Shown in pieces: positions 30,390-39,123 of a DNA stretch of 64,000 nt. A program made the translations under genes and the position numbers. The notes below the pieces were generated by a model. That model was not told the origin of the DNA. It ran no database searches and saw only the letters and a program-made list of their open reading frames with translations. The stretch comes from an uncultured Pelagibacteraceae bacterium (GTDB lineage: Bacteria; Pseudomonadota; Alphaproteobacteria; Pelagibacterales; Pelagibacteraceae), in contig CACLHJ010000001.1 of NCBI GenBank assembly GCA_902606645.1, forward strand, positions 1-64,000, given 5' to 3'. How positions within the stretch are numbered: position 1 is the first letter of the stretch; every line of letters begins with the position of its first letter.

Positions 30390-30566
30390 TTATTTCTTGT
30401 CGAAAAAGGCTTCGTAGACCATCATAAAAATTGCTATGGCCATTAAGATATAAACAGGTAGTACGTCAAAAAAACCAATCATTGTTGATCTTGTTAATGT
30501 AGTTGCAAGACCTATTAGAAATGCTGCTGCCAGCAATGTTCCCAGAAATGTTGTAAATTTATTCAT
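30390..30566 (-). CDS. Small two-helix membrane protein
   Basis: A 58-aa protein from the ATG at 30566 (MNKFTTFLG). A longer frame opening at 30602 would run back into the amidase coding sequence and is less likely. Two hydrophobic segments (about residues 5-23 and 30-51) are followed by a charged tail FFDKK. The stop of the amidase gene is 2 bases before its start. Conserved synteny would be needed to connect it to the amidase/TRAP system or to the DMT permease. No known family recognised. Confidence 0.65.
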   Translation of the reverse strand: MNKFTTFLGTLLAAAFLIGLATTLTRSTMIGFFDVLPVYILMAIAIFMMVYEAFFDKK

Positions 30567-30567
30567 T

Positions 30568-31896
30568 TTATTTATTACATTCCTTTTCAAGCCAATTAGC
30601 AATACCTAAAAATCTATGATCATCAAATCTTGCACCTATTAACTGAACTCCTAAAGGTAAATTGCCTTCTCCTTGAAGAACAGGAAGAGAAATACATGGT
30701 GTTCCCAAATACGACCAGACTTTGTTAAATTCAGCAGTTCCAGTACTTTTTAATCCTTTGGGGGCAACCCCTGGACTTGATGGCGATAACACTCCATGAT
30801 AATCCTCAAAAACTTCCTGATATGACTCATAACTTCTTTTCATAAAATCAATTGCTTCAGCATATTCTTTTGCAGAATGTTTATTACCTTTTGCAATCGC
30901 ATCTTGCATATATTTAGATAATTTTTTTTTATACTTTTTGTAATAAAGAGCAAAATTGTTTGCTAAATCCGTCTCATGAATTATCTGATGATACTTGTGA
31001 ATATCTTTAAAATAAGAAGGCGTATCAAACACCTCAATATTATTTTTGAACGATTTTATAAAATATTCAAAAGCCTCTCTCGACTTTTTTTCAATAATTT
31101 TCCAATGTTCAGTTTTATAAAAAATAAATTTTGGTTCAAATAAAGGCCCTTTTTTTACTTCATCCAAAATGTTTTCAGTTGAATAGTGTACGGTTGCACT
31201 ATCGTAGTTATCTTTCTTAATTAAAACTTTCGCAAGAAGTGCTACATCTTCAACTGATCTTCCAAATACACCTATGTGATCTAATTTTTCAGATGTTTTA
31301 AGAACACCATTTCTGGAAATTAATCCATAAGTAGGTTTGTATCCAACTACACCACAATATGAAGCGGGTCTAATAACAGATCCACCAGTTTGAGAACCAA
31401 TAGATAATGGAGCCATAAAAGAGGCTACTGAGGCTGCAGATCCACTAGATGATCCTCCTGGTGTTCTTGTGTAATCATGAGGATTTGTAGTTTTAGATGG
31501 CCCAAGATAAGCTAGCTCTGATGTTGCTGTTTTACCCATTACTATTGCCCCTGCAGAAAGTAATAGATCTACTATTTCAGCATTCTGTGAATAAGATTTT
31601 CCTTTTCTAATTACAGTCCCACACTCAGTCGGCATATCAAGAGTGCCTATAATATCTTTTACAGCTACTGGTATTCCATGAAGTGGTCCTGTTGGTTTTC
31701 CAGATCTTCTATGCTCATCTGCTTCAGCAGCTTTTTCTAGTAAAAGTTTTTTATTAAGATGTACCCACGCCTTAACGTCTTTTTCAAATTCATTTACTCT
31801 CTCGATGTATTTCTTACAAATTTCAACTGATGTCAATTGAGAGTCTTTTATTTTCGAAACAAGTTCTTCAACTTTTAACGAAAGGATGTCTGTCAT
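30568..31896 (-). CDS. Amidase (amidase signature family)
   Basis: A 442-aa Ser-cisSer-Lys hydrolase. Lysine is in GIPVAVKDIIGT, the cis-serine in the glycine/serine-rich PGGSSSGSAASVAS, and the nucleophile serine in GSQTGGSVIRPASYCG. It resembles non-tRNA amidases more than GatA: there is no neighbouring gatB or gatC, and the C-terminal half is divergent. The C-terminus (GTPCISLPVLQGEGNLPLGVQLIG) is typical. It is directly downstream of the three-gene TRAP transporter in the same orientation (7-base gap), so it may hydrolyse an imported amide or ureide; this is inference. Confidence 0.88.
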   Translation of the reverse strand: MTDILSLKVEELVSKIKDSQLTSVEICKKYIERVNEFEKDVKAWVHLNKKLLLEKAAEADEHRRSGKPTGPLHGIPVAVKDIIGTLDMPTECGTVIRKGKSYSQNAEIVDLLLSAGAIVMGKTATSELAYLGPSKTTNPHDYTRTPGGSSSGSAASVASFMAPLSIGSQTGGSVIRPASYCGVVGYKPTYGLISRNGVLKTSEKLDHIGVFGRSVEDVALLAKVLIKKDNYDSATVHYSTENILDEVKKGPLFEPKFIFYKTEHWKIIEKKSREAFEYFIKSFKNNIEVFDTPSYFKDIHKYHQIIHETDLANNFALYYKKYKKKLSKYMQDAIAKGNKHSAKEYAEAIDFMKRSYESYQEVFEDYHGVLSPSSPGVAPKGLKSTGTAEFNKVWSYLGTPCISLPVLQGEGNLPLGVQLIGARFDDHRFLGIANWLEKECNK

Positions 31897-31902
31897 TTTA
31901 TT

Positions 31903-33264
31903 TTATTGCGCAAATAAAGTTTCTGGTAACCATAAAGCTATTGCTGGAAACATATACATTAAAAACATTGCAAAAATAACAATTCCTAAGAATGGCATTA
32001 TTCCTCTGAATATTTCCATCAGTTCTACGTTTGTTTTTTGAACTCCTTTTAGATAGTAGGCGGACATGGCCATGGGGGGAGTTAAAAAAGATGTTTGCAA
32101 ATTTAAAGCTATTAACATTGCAAAGAAATATGGATTAACTCCAAAAATTTCTAGTAGTGGTAAAAATATAGGAACAAAAATAATTAAAATTTCAGTCCAT
32201 TCTAATGGCCATCCTAAAAGAAAAATAATTATTTGAGTAATTACTAAAAATTGCCATGTTGAAATATTTATAGATGTGAAAAAATGCTCAAAAACTTCAT
32301 GACCACCTAAATAAGAAAATACAGATGAAAAAGTCCAAGAACCAATAAATAACCACATAATCATTGCGGTTGTTTTTGCAGTTAAAAATACAGACTCTTT
32401 AAAGTTTTGCCATTTAAGAGTTTTATAAAACCATGATAAAATTAGTGCACCAAAAGCTCCAGCAGCAGCAGCCTCGGCTGGCGTAGCTATTCCAGCTAAT
32501 ATTGTTCCAAGCACTAACATAATTAATCCAAATAAAGGTACAAACGAAACCAACACTTCTTTTAAAATTTCAGCTCTTGGAGGTATATCCTCTGCTGGTG
32601 GTCTTGGAGCTATAGATGGATTAAGCCAAGCTCTAAAAACTGCATATCCAATATATAAACTTGCCAATAATAATCCTGGGAAAATAGCAGCTGCAAAAAG
32701 TCTTAAAGGGGATAATTGTGCAATTACTGAATAAACAATTAACATAATGCTTGGAGGAATTAAAATACCTAAGCATCCACCTGAACAAATAATCCCTGAT
32801 GCAAATTTTTTATCATATCCTGCTTTAACCATTGCGGGCCAAGCTAATAATCCCATTAAAGTCACAACTGCACCAATAATTCCTGTTGCTGTTGAAAATA
32901 ATGTACATGTAATTAATGCAGCTACCGCCATCGATGCGGGCAATCTATGTGCCGCTAATCTGATTGCAAAAAATAATTTTGCTACTATCCCAGCTCTCTC
33001 AACTAAGTAACCCATAAATAAAAATAAAGGTACAGCGGTGAGGACATTGTTATCCATTACTGTATAAGTATTTTGAACAAAGAGTTGGAATATTCGGTTA
33101 TCAAAAATATGCTCCATCATGGTCGCATCGTAATAAGCGTAATAACCAAAACCAATTCCCATTGCCATTAAAGTAAATGCAATTGGAAAACCTAAAAGAA
33201 CTGCAAAAAGAAATATCCCCATCATCAAAATGGCAACTTCTGGATTTGTTAAACTAAACAACAT
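31903..33264 (-). CDS. TRAP transporter large permease (DctM-like)
   Basis: This is a 453-aa membrane protein with about 12 hydrophobic segments, the ion-coupled transport domain of a tripartite ATP-independent importer. Typical DctM elements are VPLFLFMGYLVERAG, GIICSGGCLGILIPPSIMLIVYSVIA, AGIATPAEAAAAGAFGALIL and LGWPLEWTEILIIFVPIFLPLLE. The start overlaps the DctQ gene by 11 bases. The GILIPPS and TPAEAAA motifs define the two pseudo-repeats. The substrate is set by the DctP protein encoded upstream. Confidence 0.95.
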   Translation of the reverse strand: MLFSLTNPEVAILMMGIFLFAVLLGFPIAFTLMAMGIGFGYYAYYDATMMEHIFDNRIFQLFVQNTYTVMDNNVLTAVPLFLFMGYLVERAGIVAKLFFAIRLAAHRLPASMAVAALITCTLFSTATGIIGAVVTLMGLLAWPAMVKAGYDKKFASGIICSGGCLGILIPPSIMLIVYSVIAQLSPLRLFAAAIFPGLLLASLYIGYAVFRAWLNPSIAPRPPAEDIPPRAEILKEVLVSFVPLFGLIMLVLGTILAGIATPAEAAAAGAFGALILSWFYKTLKWQNFKESVFLTAKTTAMIMWLFIGSWTFSSVFSYLGGHEVFEHFFTSINISTWQFLVITQIIIFLLGWPLEWTEILIIFVPIFLPLLEIFGVNPYFFAMLIALNLQTSFLTPPMAMSAYYLKGVQKTNVELMEIFRGIMPFLGIVIFAMFLMYMFPAIALWLPETLFAQ

Positions 33265-33838
33265 CTTTTTGTTCCTCTGCTTTTGATTGTCTCATTAGTA
33301 CCTGCTCTGTTTCTTCTGCAACAACCATTCTTGATGGCCAGTGACCGGTTCTTATACAAATTACTGATCTGAAAACTTCACTAATCCCCTGAATAATTAA
33401 AAGGACACCAGCACAAGGTATCATTGACTTTACCATGTAAATTTGTATTTGAGCTGGACTACTCCAGCTAGTTTCTTTAATTTTCCATGCCAATGCTGCG
33501 TATTCATAGCCATAAAAAGCTAAAGCAATTACTCCAGGAAAAAAGAATATAAAGTATAGAACTAAATCTATCCAAGCCTGAGTTCTTTCTTTAAATAATC
33601 TGTAAATTACATCTCCTCTTACATGAGCTTCTGTAGCTAAACAATAAGCTCCTGACATCATTAGTATTGCACCATACATCTGCATACTAAAATCAAAATT
33701 CCATAAGGTTGGCTTATTAAAAGCATAAGCCATGATGACCTCGTATACAGTACCCCCCATTAAAATTACGATACACCATGAAAAAGCTTTACCCATTGAG
33801 GTGCTTAATGTATCGGCAAATTTAATGAATGATTCCAT
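33254..33838 (-). CDS. TRAP transporter small permease (DctQ-like)
   Basis: This is a 194-aa protein from the ATG at 33838 (MESFIKFADTLS); an upstream TTG would add three residues. Four hydrophobic helices are visible, about residues 18-37, 49-68, 93-112 and 130-150, as expected for DctQ. The loop EAHVRGDVIYRLF, with a conserved Arg-Gly-Asp segment, is typical. It lies just after a strong hairpin/T-tract downstream of the binding-protein gene, which would lower its transcription relative to dctP. Confidence 0.92.
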   Translation of the reverse strand: MESFIKFADTLSTSMGKAFSWCIVILMGGTVYEVIMAYAFNKPTLWNFDFSMQMYGAILMMSGAYCLATEAHVRGDVIYRLFKERTQAWIDLVLYFIFFFPGVIALAFYGYEYAALAWKIKETSWSSPAQIQIYMVKSMIPCAGVLLIIQGISEVFRSVICIRTGHWPSRMVVAEETEQVLMRQSKAEEQKDVV

Positions 33839-33863
33839 CGTCAACAATTATATTAAATTTAAC

Positions 33864-33900
33864 TAAAAAAAAAGGGGGTTTTTTAAACCCCCTCTTTTTA
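33864..33900 (-). terminator. Rho-independent terminator/attenuator between dctP and dctQM
   Basis: On the minus strand, AGGGGGTTT pairs with AAACCCCCT around a short A/T loop, and a run of nine T follows. The G5/C5 stem is the strongest GC stretch in this intergenic region. Located after dctP and before dctQ in an otherwise co-directional operon, it probably allows partial read-through so that the binding protein is made in excess. Confidence 0.85.
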
Positions 33901-33917
33901 AATTTGATAAAAGTTAA

Positions 33918-35075
33918 TTAAATTTTAACTTTTGCAATTGGACCAAACTCATTTTCATAAGCTAATTTGTAGTTCGGTTGATTCATCAACAGATACTTCA
34001 TTGTTCTCTTAGCGTATGCTTTTTGTGAGTCTACTACTTTCTTAAAGAAAGCGTCCTTACCAGAAAACTCAGCAACGATTTTATCCCAACCTTTTAATTG
34101 CTCGGCTAAGATAGCATCAGATGTTTGGTAAACATTTACCTTATGCTCGTTCATCAATTTAGCTAAGTCAGCAGAATATCTAACTAAAGCTTTGAAGTAG
34201 TTATCTGAGTTTGCAGCATAAGCAGCATTCTTCAAGATAGCTTGATGTTTCGGCGCAAGGCTATTTAGTCTCTTAGTGTTCATAGGAATTTCAAACATTT
34301 CCTGAGATTGGTGGAAACTTCCTAAGTGATAATGTTTAGAGACGTCTTGCATTCCAAACTGTGAGTCTGATGTTGGGTTGTTAAACTCTGCAGCATCAAT
34401 CAAACCAGTTTTCATAGCTGGCTGAATCTCACCACCTGGTAATTGTCTTACGACCATTCCCATAGCAGTTAAAACGTTAGTCGCAAGACCAACTGTTCTA
34501 TACTTCATACCTTTAACATCAGATACTTTTGTTACGTTCTTTTTGAACCAACCAAATGGTTGAGCTGGCATCGGCATATGGAAGAAACCAGTGTAATTAA
34601 AACCTACACTTTTTACTGCTTCTTCGTATAATGCTCTTCCTCCACCATACTCCATCCATCCCATAACTTCTTGAGATGACATTCCGTATGAAGGACCAGT
34701 TCCAAAAAGTGAAGCTGCAGCATTTTTTCCGTACCAGTATGCAGTCACCCAGTGACCCATATCTACTACTCCTGAACTAACTGCTTGTCCAATTTCTGAA
34801 GTTTTTACAACGGCACCAACAGGCTGAAGATCAATTTTTAATTCTCCTCCAGACATGTCACTAACCATTTTCGCATAGTCTCCTGCCATTTCAAAAAAGA
34901 TGTTTGCGCCTGAAGGCCAAGCTGCTTGCATCTTTAGAGTTAATGGAGCACCAAAAGCTACATTAGGCATAGCCACAGCTGTCGCTGCTGCTGCACCAGT
35001 TGCTGCTGCTGCTTTGAAGAACTTACGTCTTGAAGGTGTCTTAGCACCTTTCAATGATTTTTTATTTTTAATCAT
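33918..35075 (-). CDS. TRAP transporter solute-binding protein (DctP, TakP-like subgroup)
   Basis: A 385-aa periplasmic receptor with a twin-arginine-type signal, TPSRRKFFKAAAATGAAAA, ending near AFGAP. The mature protein has the family features WPSGANIFFEMAGDYAKMV, VDMGHWVTAYWYGKN, the substrate-Arg region VKGMKYRTVGLATNVL and LPGGEIQPAMKTGLIDAAEFNNPTSD. These resemble the TakP/'mannitol-chloroaromatic' subgroup, in which members bind 2-oxoacids or related carboxylates. The ligand cannot be fixed from sequence. A strong ribosome-binding site (AGGAGAG) lies just upstream. The adjacent amidase suggests an amide-containing or carboxylate substrate. Confidence 0.9.
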   Translation of the reverse strand: MIKNKKSLKGAKTPSRRKFFKAAAATGAAAATAVAMPNVAFGAPLTLKMQAAWPSGANIFFEMAGDYAKMVSDMSGGELKIDLQPVGAVVKTSEIGQAVSSGVVDMGHWVTAYWYGKNAAASLFGTGPSYGMSSQEVMGWMEYGGGRALYEEAVKSVGFNYTGFFHMPMPAQPFGWFKKNVTKVSDVKGMKYRTVGLATNVLTAMGMVVRQLPGGEIQPAMKTGLIDAAEFNNPTSDSQFGMQDVSKHYHLGSFHQSQEMFEIPMNTKRLNSLAPKHQAILKNAAYAANSDNYFKALVRYSADLAKLMNEHKVNVYQTSDAILAEQLKGWDKIVAEFSGKDAFFKKVVDSQKAYAKRTMKYLLMNQPNYKLAYENEFGPIAKVKI

Positions 35076-35199
35076 TTTGTTCTCTCCTCTTGTTAATTAA
35101 CGAGCGTAATTAAACATAGAATTAGAATAGAGTCTTTCTAAAAACACGCGCGGATTGACACTTAATAAAAAATATACAATCTATACTAGAATTATTAAT

Positions 35200-36273
35200 T
35201 TAAATAAGAATTTCGTTCTCATAAACGCAGCATTTATCAGCTGGTATGTGTAATTTTACATCACTAGAAGGAACCTCTGTTTCTCTATTAATTTTTGATT
35301 TTATTGTAAATTCACCCATTTTAGCGGTTAATAACTTATAATTTCCAAGGTCTTCTACCTTATCAACTTCAACAGATAGCAAATTATCTTTCTGATCCTC
35401 AGCTAAATTAATAAACTCAGATCTAATACCTAACTTAATTTTTTTATCTTTAAGTTTTGACAAATTAGTGTTTGTTTTAATCAAAGTTCCATTGATTTTA
35501 ACACAATCATTTGATGATGCTTCAGTTTCAAATAAATTCATTGCCGGTGAACCAATAAAATATCCAACAAATGTTGTGTTTGGTCTCTCAAATAATTCCT
35601 TAGGAGTTCCTGCTTGCACAACCTCACCATCACTCATAACAATAATATTATCAGCAAAAGTCATCGCCTCGTTTTGATCATGCGTAACATAAACTAGGGT
35701 AGTTTTAAATTCTTCATTAATCTCTTTGAGCTTTCTTCTAAGTCTAAATTTCAAATCAGGATCAATAACTGTTAATGGTTCATCCATTAAAACTGCAGCC
35801 ACATCTTCTCTAACTAAGCCTCGACCAAGTGAAATTAATTGTTTTTGATCTGCGGTAAGTTTTCTAGCAGGAGATTTAAGAAAAGATTGTAAATTTAAAG
35901 TTTCTGCAACTGAATTAACTCTTTCATTGATTTTTTCTTTTTCAAAATCTCTACATAGTAAAGGGAATGCTAAATTTTCAAAGACTGTCATGGTATTATA
36001 AATAACTGGAAACTGAAAAACTTGAGCAATATTTCTATCCTCAGTTTTAAGATCTGTAACATCTTTATCATCAAATAAAATACTTCCTGCAGAGGGTCTT
36101 ACTAGTCCTGACACAATGTTTAACATTGTAGTTTTCCCACATCCAGACGGTCCCAATATTGCATATCTTTTTCCATTTTCCCAAGTCATTGAAAAAGGAT
36201 TTAGTGCATAAGTAGGCTCTGTATCTTTCGGGTTATACGTATGGGAAATATTATTTAAATCTATTTTAGACAT
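35200..36273 (-). CDS. ABC importer ATPase, GlpT-like subunit with degenerate signature motif
   Basis: A 357-aa MalK/UgpC-type ATPase from the ATG at 36273. Walker A is GPSGCGKT (41-48), and the Q-loop lies in IAQVFQFPVIYNTMTV. The signature motif is LTADQ (139-143) and not LSGGQ. Walker B is VLMDEPL with Glu165, and the switch histidine is His198 in YVTHDQ. A C-terminal TOBE-like domain follows (about residues 240-357). The FQFPVIY and degenerate signature are typical of GlpT of GlpSTPQV-type importers. It overlaps the partner ATPase gene by 8 bases. It presumably pairs with that subunit as a heterodimer. Confidence 0.88.
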   Translation of the reverse strand: MSKIDLNNISHTYNPKDTEPTYALNPFSMTWENGKRYAILGPSGCGKTTMLNIVSGLVRPSAGSILFDDKDVTDLKTEDRNIAQVFQFPVIYNTMTVFENLAFPLLCRDFEKEKINERVNSVAETLNLQSFLKSPARKLTADQKQLISLGRGLVREDVAAVLMDEPLTVIDPDLKFRLRRKLKEINEEFKTTLVYVTHDQNEAMTFADNIIVMSDGEVVQAGTPKELFERPNTTFVGYFIGSPAMNLFETEASSNDCVKINGTLIKTNTNLSKLKDKKIKLGIRSEFINLAEDQKDNLLSVEVDKVEDLGNYKLLTAKMGEFTIKSKINRETEVPSSDVKLHIPADKCCVYENEILI

Positions 36274-37345
36274 AAGAACCTCCAAAAGGTGAAGAGGCTA
36301 AAACTCCATCTTCATTAAAAGCATAAACTTTATTTGAATTGAAATTAATTTTTACCTTGTCGTGGATATTAAAATTCAAAACTTCCTCTATAGAAGTAAT
36401 AATTCTAGCATTTCCTCTCTTGAGATGAAGTAGTGTTTCTGAGCCACTAATTTCTGCTAGCTCAACTTCAAATTCAAAACCACTATCACTTAATATTATG
36501 TCAGATGCTCTAATACCTAAATTAAAGTTTTTTTCTTTTAAGTTAGATAAGTGATCAGGTAGTTCAACTTCAATTTCTTCGAATTTTATTTTATTTGTTT
36601 CAATAAATGCCTTAAGAATATTCATAGGTGGATCATTAGAAATTTCTGCAACTTTCAAGGTTTTAGGATTTTCAAAAATTTCTTTAGCTGGCCCAACTTG
36701 AAGCACTTTTCCCTCATCAAGAACAATAACTTCGCCATTTATCTCCATTGCTTCTCTTGGATCTGTAGTTGAAAATACAACAATACTGTCCTCCGATAAT
36801 CCTTGAGAAAATATATTCTTAAACTCCTCTCTTAATTGCTCTCTTAGTTTATAATCCAGATTAACTAAAGGCTCATCCAATAATAAAATCTTTGCATTTT
36901 TTACTAAAGATCTTGCTAGAGAAACTCTCTGTTGTTGGCCGCCAGATAATTCCTGGATTTTTCTATTTTCATAACCTTCTAATCCCACAGATTTAAGAGA
37001 TTTTGTAACTTCGTCGGCTATCACCTGATCGTCTACTTTTCTTTGTTTTAGAGGAAAAGCAACGTTCTCAAATACATTTAAGTGAGGGTAATTTATAAAT
37101 TGCTGATAAACCATTGCAATATTTCTCTCCCAAACTGGAACTTTTAAAAAATCTTTGTCCTCAAATTGCATTGCACCCGTGTCAGGTGTTAATAATCCAG
37201 CAATAGTTTTTAGTAATGTTGTTTTGCCTGACAATGTTCTTCCAAGAATTGTGTATATATTTCCTTTCTTAAAATCAAAAGATACTTCATTAAGATGGAA
37301 CTGTTCATCTGGTTTATAGGATAAGTTTTCAGCAACTAAATTCAT
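36266..37345 (-). CDS. ABC importer ATPase, GlpS-like subunit lacking the switch histidine
   Basis: A 359-aa ATPase from the ATG at 37345 (MNLVAENLSYK). Walker A is GRTLSGKT (35-42), the Q-loop region is VYQQFINYPHLNVFENV, the signature is a canonical LSGGQ (133-137), and Walker B is LLLDEPL with Glu158. The switch histidine position is threonine (Thr194 in FSTTDPREA). A C-terminal TOBE-like domain follows. VYQQFINYP is a hallmark of GlpS-type subunits of the rhizobial glycerol importer. The start overlaps the permease stop by one base. Confidence 0.88.
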   Translation of the reverse strand: MNLVAENLSYKPDEQFHLNEVSFDFKKGNIYTILGRTLSGKTTLLKTIAGLLTPDTGAMQFEDKDFLKVPVWERNIAMVYQQFINYPHLNVFENVAFPLKQRKVDDQVIADEVTKSLKSVGLEGYENRKIQELSGGQQQRVSLARSLVKNAKILLLDEPLVNLDYKLREQLREEFKNIFSQGLSEDSIVVFSTTDPREAMEINGEVIVLDEGKVLQVGPAKEIFENPKTLKVAEISNDPPMNILKAFIETNKIKFEEIEVELPDHLSNLKEKNFNLGIRASDIILSDSGFEFEVELAEISGSETLLHLKRGNARIITSIEEVLNFNIHDKVKINFNSNKVYAFNEDGVLASSPFGGSYV

Positions 37346-38193
37346 TATTTTATTGCTCCTGATAAGTTTCCTTTTGACAAATATCTCTCTACAACAAAAG
37401 CAACTATGATGAGTGGTGCTACTGAAATCAAAGCTGAAGCAGATAAACTCCACCAAGGAGTAATAGATGAATTCAAAGCAACAATTTTAACTGGCAAAAG
37501 TTGTACTTCGGTAAAAGTTAAAATAAATGCAAAGAAGAAATCAATCCAGCCAAATATTATACAAAACATACCAGCAACTATTAATCCTGGTATTGAATTT
37601 GGAAGTACTACTTTAAAAAAAGCTTGATACGGATTACATCCATCAATTAAAGCAGTTTCATCAATCTCTCTTGGAACTTTGTTGAAGAAATCAACCATTA
37701 TCCAAACCGCAATTGGCATTAACAAAACAATATAAACAACGATTAGTCCAATTAAACTATCCAACAAATTAATTGCACCTAAGAACAAAAAGAAAGGAAT
37801 TGATAAAACAATTGGTGGCATAATTCTTTGAGAAATAAAAAAGAAGGTAATGTCATTATTTTTTACAAAACCTGCTTTAAATGTGAATCTTGAAAGGGCA
37901 TAAGCTGACAAAGTTCCTAATATTATACTAATCAAACTAGCTGTGCAGGTCACAAACAAACTATTGAAATAAGGTTCAATTATATCAACACCTCCATTTG
38001 CAGGAGACTTGATCAGAACTCTCCAGCCCTCTAACTTTGGTTCAAAGTCTACCCATGGAATATATGTTGCACCACCATTCACTGAATTAAAATCCTTAAA
38101 TGAGGTTGTAAGAGCCCAAAGAAAAGGAGCTACGACAAAAACTGCCCAAAAAGTTATAAAAAAGTATTTTAAGATTTTATATAATTTTCCCAT
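37345..38193 (-). CDS. ABC importer permease (MalG/UgpE-like)
   Basis: A 282-aa inner-membrane permease with six hydrophobic segments. The EAA motif, which docks the ATPases, is the segment EIDETALIDGCNPYQAFFKVVLPNSIPG. The P-V-x-x-W-I-M-V region and the N-terminal loop facing the periplasm are typical of MalG-type permeases. It overlaps the first ATPase gene by one base (TAATG) and starts 3 bases after the second permease. With its partner it forms the channel of the predicted polyol-type importer. Confidence 0.93.
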   Translation of the reverse strand: MGKLYKILKYFFITFWAVFVVAPFLWALTTSFKDFNSVNGGATYIPWVDFEPKLEGWRVLIKSPANGGVDIIEPYFNSLFVTCTASLISIILGTLSAYALSRFTFKAGFVKNNDITFFFISQRIMPPIVLSIPFFLFLGAINLLDSLIGLIVVYIVLLMPIAVWIMVDFFNKVPREIDETALIDGCNPYQAFFKVVLPNSIPGLIVAGMFCIIFGWIDFFFAFILTFTEVQLLPVKIVALNSSITPWWSLSASALISVAPLIIVAFVVERYLSKGNLSGAIK

Positions 38194-38195
38194 AT

Positions 38196-39056
38196 CTAGT
38201 CTTTAAGCATTAATTTGGTTAGTACTTTTGCTATGACAGTTAAACTTACAATCATAATTATCAAATATGTGAATGACATTGATGCTGCATAACCCATTTG
38301 AAACTCTCGAAGTCCTTTAATAAAAATATAAAAACTTGAAGTTTCAGTTGAAGTTCCTGGTCCACCTGATGTTAAAACATAAACAGTATCCATAATTTTT
38401 GAAGCTTCAATCAATCTAATTATTATTGCTCCAATAGAAATTGGTGCCATCAATGGGAAAGTTACATATAAAAATTTTCGAACTGGACTTGCACCATCAA
38501 TAGCAGCAGCTAAAAATGGTTCTTTTGGCAAAGACAAAAGACCCGCTAATAGCAATAAGAACATGAAAGGTGTCCATTGCCAGACCTCAACAATTATGAC
38601 TGTAAATTTTGCGAGAACTGGATCTGTTAACCACTTGGGTGACATTCCAAAATTTGACAGGATGTCATTAACTGGACCAAGAGATTCATGAAAAAAAGTT
38701 CTCCAAATTACTGTCATAATAACTGGTGTTGTCATCATTGGTATTAAAAATAAAACTCTAAAAAATCTTTGAAATTTAATATCTTTCCAAACCATATGAG
38801 CTAGCGCAAAACCAATCACATATTGTAAGATTACTGTTGTAACAGATAAAAAACTTAATCTAAAAAATGATTCCCAAAATCGTGGGTCGTCAGTAAATAA
38901 TCTAATGTAATTTTCAAGACCAATAAAATTTAAACCATTATAACTATTCCATCCTGATAAACTTAAACGGATTACAAAAATTATTGGGAAAATTAAAATA
39001 CCTATTAGAACAAATAAACCCGGAAATAAAAAAACATATTTTTGCTTAAAGTTCAT
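38196..39056 (-). CDS. ABC importer permease (MalF/UgpA-like)
   Basis: A 286-aa permease with six hydrophobic segments, including FLFPGLFVLIGILIFPIIFVI at the N-terminus. The EAA motif is LPKEPFLAAAIDGASPVRKFLYVTFPLMAPIS. The TSGGPGTSTETSSFYIF segment following helix 5 is characteristic of sugar/polyol MalF-type subunits. The hairpin at 39080-39107 lies between this gene and the upstream solute-binding-protein gene. Confidence 0.93.
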   Translation of the reverse strand: MNFKQKYVFLFPGLFVLIGILIFPIIFVIRLSLSGWNSYNGLNFIGLENYIRLFTDDPRFWESFFRLSFLSVTTVILQYVIGFALAHMVWKDIKFQRFFRVLFLIPMMTTPVIMTVIWRTFFHESLGPVNDILSNFGMSPKWLTDPVLAKFTVIIVEVWQWTPFMFLLLLAGLLSLPKEPFLAAAIDGASPVRKFLYVTFPLMAPISIGAIIIRLIEASKIMDTVYVLTSGGPGTSTETSSFYIFIKGLREFQMGYAASMSFTYLIIMIVSLTVIAKVLTKLMLKD

Positions 39057-39079
39057 TAGAGTATTTTGGATTGATTACT

Positions 39080-39107
39080 ATGCGGCCACTTAAAAAAGTG
39101 GCCACAT
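39080..39107 (-). promoter_or_regulatory. Intercistronic hairpin after the ABC solute-binding-protein gene
   Basis: GGCCACTT (39084-39091) pairs perfectly with AAGTGGCC (39096-39103) around a four-base loop, and the outer ATG/CAT extends it. There is no T-run on either side, so it is unlikely to be an intrinsic terminator. It may protect the 3' end of the abundant binding-protein mRNA or slow read-through, as is known for binding-protein operons such as malE-malF. Confidence 0.65.
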
Positions 39108-39123
39108 AAAAATTTAAGTTATC

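Noticed and set aside
35076-35199. Sigma70 promoter on the plus strand (TTGACA near 35155)
   Set aside because: The TTGACA has TATACA- and TATACT-like hexamers only at unsuitable distances and there is no plus-strand gene downstream.
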